Below, one piece after another: positions 62,101 through 64,000 of a stretch of 64,000 bases of DNA (positions are counted from its first letter, which is position 1; each line of letters opens with the position of its first letter). Location of the stretch: the NCBI RefSeq assembly GCF_003999975.1, contig NZ_RJAC01000006.1, positions 345,884-409,883 of the forward strand. The letters are read 5' to 3'. Both the position numbers and the translations under genes were made by a program. Source of the DNA: Actinoplanes solisilvae (lineage in GTDB: Bacteria; Actinomycetota; Actinomycetes; Mycobacteriales; Micromonosporaceae). Under the pieces are notes generated by a model. The model ran no database searches, was not told where the DNA came from, and saw only the letters and a list, made by a program, of their open reading frames with translations.

Positions 62101-63055
62101 CTACGGCATCGTCGATATGATGAGCGGCCCGTCTCTTGGCACGGCCTTGAACCCCGATGTGGGCGACGCCGTTCTGCTTGCGGTGGTCAGCGGCGGATCG
62201 GGAGTCGCGCTTCGAGTTATGAAGACTGCCATCGGCGGGAACCGTCAGACGCAGAACAGCGTGAAGGAATGCCTTTACCAGGACTCGAAGAACTTCCTCA
62301 ACAGCTTCGACCCTGGCACGCCGGTGTTGATGGCGGACGGAACCACCAAACCGATACGCGATGTTCAGGTCGGCGATCTGGTTCTCGCCACCGACCCGAA
62401 GACCGGCAAATCGGGCGCCCGCGAGGTCACCGACCTGCACAACAATCTTGACGACAACCTCATCGACGTTCTGATCAGCGGACCGGACGGCTCCATCAGG
62501 ACTCTGCACACTACGACGGAGCATCCGTTCTGGGACGAAACTTCCGGCCGTTGGGTCGACGCTGCACAGCTGGTGCCGGGACACGAGCTGTTCACGCCCT
62601 CCCGCGCTGCTGCGGTATTCGCGCTACAGGACGTGCCGGGCTCGAAGTACATGGTGAACCTGACCGTCCAGGATCTGCAGACGTACTATGTCCTCGTCGG
62701 CGACACGCCGATCCTGGTGCACAATTGTGGGTCGTCCCCCTTCTACCGCGGCTCAAAGGCAGGGCCACCGAGCTTTGCGCCGCGGGCAGGTGAATACAAG
62801 GTCAACCCCGACACGGGATTCGTTAAGGACACTCACGGTGTGTCCGTGTTTGATAATGCCGGCAGTGTGAGCAAGAAGGGGTTCGAGCCTCACGGAATCG
62901 ACATGGACACCGTTCCCGACACGCTTCGTGTCATCCAGCGTGGTAATGATCTGCGGCACTTCGAGATCGTTCCTCGACCGGGGGCCAACCTGACTCCCGA
63001 GAGATATGCTGACGAGCTGTCCAAGATCCGATGCCTATGTGAAAAGGGTAAGTGA
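56132..63055 (+). CDS. Secreted RHS-repeat/Hint polymorphic toxin
   Basis: 2307 residues. The Sec signal ends near LAEPAE. A bacterial sugar-toxin-like N-terminal region leads into RHS/YD repeats (for example YDALGRKVATYDDA, YDPSGNRLLRRDDT). The RHS core end RQYDSALGRFISVDP lies near residue 1793. A Hint domain spans about 2054-2199: SFDPGTPVLMADG (Ser2058 where many Hint domains have Cys), TTEHPFW and the terminal VHNCG. The last 108 residues (2200-2307) are a variable toxin module with THGVSVFDN, RHFEIVP and a CLC end. The TTG start follows GGGGGA. It is paired with a small downstream gene, a toxin-immunity layout. Confidence 0.88.
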   Translation: MRRRALFRSQRSRPRLRLALVAATALTVVGSALAVPPALAEPAEPGRLTAQVEKLDNHGGEVAGRGWASPQRPEVKLAEPVWPVGGTRLRTSMKKQTAQVSVSAEVVDRAKVPAKWRAGVVARVSAATTGAATTGAATTGAATTGAGATGTASVTVDYSTFRNAYGGGWASRLRAYRLPECALTTPSAFGCSATPLPSANDSASQSVTAEVPVGKSSALVALAAGASGDSGDFAATPLSASSTWSAGGSTGGFSWSYPVRTPPGIAGPQPSVSLGYSSASADGRSSASNNQPSWIGEGFGYSPGFIERRYVPCEDDDTGSANNPKDSADLCWRSDNATMSLGDSSTELVYQEGKGWHGRSKDGSKVEKLTGAANGDASGEYWKVTGSDGMQYFFGRDDLPGQTLPTNSAWTVPVYGNHANEPGHDDTFSASREVQAWRWNLDYAIDVHGNTLSLWYSKETNKYGAEVTETKLVPYDRGGTLNRIDYGTWDRGATERSVKPLAQVWFDTDDRCLSGCTDKDADHWPDTPWDQDCAAETAKCDNFAPSFWSTKRLAKIRTRVWDTTKAVADWQDVDSITLSHSFPSPGDGQKGGLWLDSIVRTGHVGGTVVMPPVTFDPVAKQNRVLTKHNTTNNWQRLAAVRSETGAITQVTYSEPECTASNLPASPHTNTKLCYPVIGPDPNSTSGGDITEYWHKYVVRQVTQTDVQLADGHQSPTVNTRYTYEGTPAWHYADDDGLGKPKYKTWNQFRGYAAVSTSVGDTNPTLTRTTFLRGMHLDRAAPAGGTRTVTVPASLGDETVYDEDEYAGMVRESVTYNGTEDKPLSKTVNVPWRSSAKASRTINGDTVTARFTGTKTVYKGTALGTDGSRGWRVSRQHSSFDDDYALADWVQDDGDTTVTGDEKCTTTAYNQNTDKNILTLVKRATITTLACGTAPTSPDHVVSDTRTFYDGATSADTVVTKGLASRVDAMTNWTAAAGTTWLTTVKAVFDDFGRQKSGTDTVRGNTTTTTYSPADSLPTLKTETTQQGWVSTTGLYPYWGVPGKITDPNGRVTEGTYDPLGRTWKLWDPGWTRADHPNEPLTTFTYYFDPTRKSYPHVKTEALNTGGTIETSYQIFDGLLRERQTQKRAIGGGRIVSDTIYDSYGRVEMTFAAHAEPGNVSGTMWWEPEWSVPAQQVMVYDRASRATDKIFKSGDGVTNIVEKWRTKTTYEGDRTTVVPPRGGTPTTTLTDINGRTVEARQYTTASGTAGAYEATKYSYNAKELLAKVVDGPGDEWTYKYDIRGRPIESKDPDKGTSYSEYNDAGDLTKTTDARGEVLVHKYDALGRKVATYDDAIADANKRTELKYDTMSDGGVLKGQLTEAIRYDNGAAYTWQALGINQRYQVTGERYLIPAAETGLAGSYPYSHQYSSYTGAKTAVSLPAAGDLPAELLTTKYDATTGLPTSLTSGWSDVGTYVAGQQYSAYGEPTVTTLKNAGGVFVEQSISYELDTRRVAQVQVKPENANSVVNRTYGYAPYGGIEWVNDSPQTGTAETQCFSYDYLQRLTSAWTPKTDVAAVTACQRAKSVANLGGPAPYWQDWTIDRIGNRTKEVSHVAAGQLTRDYTVPTPGPNVVRPHAVTSMKTTQPGQTTGTTVSFGYDNTGNMTTRPGPTNGQVLTWDVENKLVKIVEGAKTTTNLYDPSGNRLLRRDDTGTTLYLPGQEVRRTSSGVSGTRYYNFAGATVASRTFGARKLTWLFSDHQGTQQLSMNASTLAVTLRRQNPYGEARGTSPLWPNGKGFVGGDVDPTGLIHMGARQYDSALGRFISVDPVQDLTDPQQWNGYAYANNSPVTYSDPSGLDPCPGGGGGCGYDDTPEHVQDPGACTTSNTCEHKQEIINGGDGSAPGSGGNPGGSDSSSSPGRNNNTGNSRNAGCSSIDGCGPDYEQIERVRAAMIRLMEAEEPDARTKLGGYCRMQVSRCAAYLIDLKNGAEPWHIAGQILCSELDTSCRENYGIVDMMSGPSLGTALNPDVGDAVLLAVVSGGSGVALRVMKTAIGGNRQTQNSVKECLYQDSKNFLNSFDPGTPVLMADGTTKPIRDVQVGDLVLATDPKTGKSGAREVTDLHNNLDDNLIDVLISGPDGSIRTLHTTTEHPFWDETSGRWVDAAQLVPGHELFTPSRAAAVFALQDVPGSKYMVNLTVQDLQTYYVLVGDTPILVHNCGSSPFYRGSKAGPPSFAPRAGEYKVNPDTGFVKDTHGVSVFDNAGSVSKKGFEPHGIDMDTVPDTLRVIQRGNDLRHFEIVPRPGANLTPERYADELSKIRCLCEKGK
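56507..56581 (+). repeat. 15-bp tandem repeat within the RHS gene
   Basis: GCTGCCACGACCGGA occurs four times perfectly (56507-56566) and once with changes. It encodes AATTG repeats at residues 126-150. Copy-number changes stay in frame and would alter only linker length. Confidence 0.9.
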
Positions 63056-63058
63056 CCG

Positions 63059-63358
63059 GTGATTCCATACGAGATCAATTTTCCTGACTATCTGGACGAC
63101 TATGAGGGAGAAATAGAATCGAAAGGTTACCTCTCTGGAGTTTCTGTAGTGACGTCGGACTCGATTTTTGAACTCACGGTTTACGATCGCACTCGGCTGA
63201 TGCAAGAGGTCGACGATGAGCTTAAATCGGACAGAGCCTACTTTGCTGCGTCGAACTTGGTGATCGTTCCGGCGGTCACCAAGACCGACATCTCGGGGGC
63301 GGTCGAGCGCATCGCAAGGGGCAATTTCAGCGAACTCCTGCCCAAAGTTGCCGAGTAG
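63059..63358 (+). CDS. Probable immunity protein for the RHS toxin
   Basis: 99 residues, acidic N-terminal half (INFPDYLDDYEGEIE), no signal peptide. The GTG start lies 3 bases after the toxin stop, with AAAAGGG upstream. Codon use is noticeably more AT-rich than the RHS body, as is the toxin tip, which fits exchange of toxin-immunity cassettes. No known immunity family is recognised. The assignment rests on size, acidity and position. Confidence 0.7.
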   Translation: MIPYEINFPDYLDDYEGEIESKGYLSGVSVVTSDSIFELTVYDRTRLMQEVDDELKSDRAYFAASNLVIVPAVTKTDISGAVERIARGNFSELLPKVAE

Positions 63359-63363
63359 CGGCC

Positions 63364-63395
63364 GCGCGAAGGGTGCAGATTTGCACCCTTCGCGC
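63364..63395. terminator. Terminator between the immunity gene and the lipoprotein
   Basis: Perfect 14-bp stem GCGCGAAGGGTGCA-gatt-TGCACCCTTCGCGC, between convergent genes. Confidence 0.85.
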
Positions 63396-63403
63396 CGGCC
63401 GGG

Positions 63404-63880
63404 TCAGCAGACGGTTCGGACGTGGGACTCGAAGTCGGCCAAGGAGGCTACCTGTCCGGGCTCGTTGTTGTAGGGCAGGTAGAAGACCTCGCCGGGGCGC
63501 ACGCGGCGGCGTACCTCGTCGGGAGTGAAGACGGCGGCGACGATCGACGACTGGTTCCCCGGGATGCCCATGAAGGCTCGGTACGGCTGGTCGCCGCTGA
63601 GGTCGGCGGAGCCCTCGGTCAGCTTCCAGGGGGCGGGCGGTGACGCCGCGTCGATGGTGGTGGAGGTGAAGGCCGTCGGCAGGCCTTCCGCCTCGTAGAC
63701 GGCCGTGGTCCGGGTGTCGTCGGCGGCGTTGCGGCTGATGCTCAGCTCGGCCGGCGGGGCGTCGCACCACACCAGAACGTAGGCCAGGCCGCCCTGGGCG
63801 TTGACGGTGACGCCGATGGAGCCCTCGACGACCGGGGCGCTTGGGCAGCCGGACAACGTCGTGCTCAGGGCGGCGAGCAA
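63404..63880 (-). CDS. Putative lipoprotein of unknown function
   Basis: 158 residues. A very short hydrophobic start ends in the lipobox LSGC, so the mature protein would be lipid-anchored outside. The remainder is a beta-rich domain (VEGSIGVTVNAQGGLAYVLV, VYEAEGLPTAFTSTTI), with a lone C-terminal Cys. Start TTG is chosen for the AAAGGTG box 7-8 bases upstream. No family is recognised. Confidence 0.7.
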   Translation of the reverse strand: MLAALSTTLSGCPSAPVVEGSIGVTVNAQGGLAYVLVWCDAPPAELSISRNAADDTRTTAVYEAEGLPTAFTSTTIDAASPPAPWKLTEGSADLSGDQPYRAFMGIPGNQSSIVAAVFTPDEVRRRVRPGEVFYLPYNNEPGQVASLADFESHVRTVC

Positions 63881-63899
63881 CGCTAGACACCTTTTGCGG

Positions 63900-64000
63900 T
63901 CAGGGTCTGGCTGGTGCCGGTGGTGAAAGGCCGGTTCCGGTGAAGAAGGCGTCGATCAGTCCGGCTCGGTATTGCATGCGGTTGAGCCGGTTCTTCACGG
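63900..64000 (-). CDS. 3' end of a gene that continues past the window
   Basis: The open frame from the window edge reads VKNRLNRMQYRAGLIDAFF and ends PPAPARP at a stop at 63900-63902, 20 bases before the lipoprotein start. It is too short to identify. Confidence 0.4.
   Translation of the reverse strand, partial: VKNRLNRMQYRAGLIDAFFTGTGLSPPAPARP

Overview
The window is a high-GC actinobacterial chromosome segment, with frequent GTG and TTG starts, long secreted CBM13 glycosidases, SARP/BTAD and LAL regulators, and a secreted RHS protein. This fits a mycelial actinomycete, plausibly Micromonosporaceae (Actinoplanes/Micromonospora-like), but no rRNA or core marker here settles the genus.

The left part (about 0.68-39.55 kb) is organised by a tRNA-Val(CAC) gene. 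A 43-bp stretch of its 3' half occurs three times in direct orientation, at 713-755 (in the intact tRNA), 5579-5621 and 39511-39553. Conserved arms lie on each side: a right arm after copies 1 and 2, and a left arm before copies 2 and 3. The simplest reading is two site-specific elements stacked at one tRNA. Element A is about 4.9 kb and carries a frameshifted tyrosine integrase, an IS3 remnant, a secreted serine protease and a small exported protein. Element B is about 34 kb and has no integrase. It begins with a 587-bp ISL3 relic, followed by a LuxR regulator / one-TM small protein / ABC exporter / M50 protease / SARP-NB-ARC-TPR regulator cluster, then a TetR-DUF418 pair. Next come an arabinose-polymer utilisation locus (ABC importer, GH63-like glycosidase, LacI regulator, clan-A glycosidase and GH54 arabinofuranosidase, both with CBM13) and a Tat-exported PHP hydrolase. 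The element ends with two coupled LAL regulators divergent from a hydrolase/SDR/FAD-oxidoreductase operon, and an esterase-MarR pair.

From 40.1 to 53.8 kb lies an exopolysaccharide region: a secreted LamG-glycosidase and a membrane EEP phosphohydrolase on the plus strand, and a long minus-strand series. That series contains a PP-loop protein, a flippase, a polysaccharide pyruvyl transferase family protein, two GT2 and two GT4 glycosyltransferases and a large membrane protein. An approximately 160-bp noncoding sequence is repeated upstream of both halves of the series, suggesting co-regulation. Next to it is a secreted Asn/His-rich protein built from nine 12-residue repeats.

The right end holds a small HhH-like protein, a 2307-residue secreted RHS/Hint polymorphic toxin with a probable immunity gene, a lipoprotein and the 3' end of another gene.

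The strongest candidates for something undescribed are the LuxR/small membrane protein/ABC/M50 cluster, the 12-residue-repeat protein beside the polysaccharide locus, and the stacked tRNA-Val elements. All functional assignments come from reading motifs by eye; no database search was possible.
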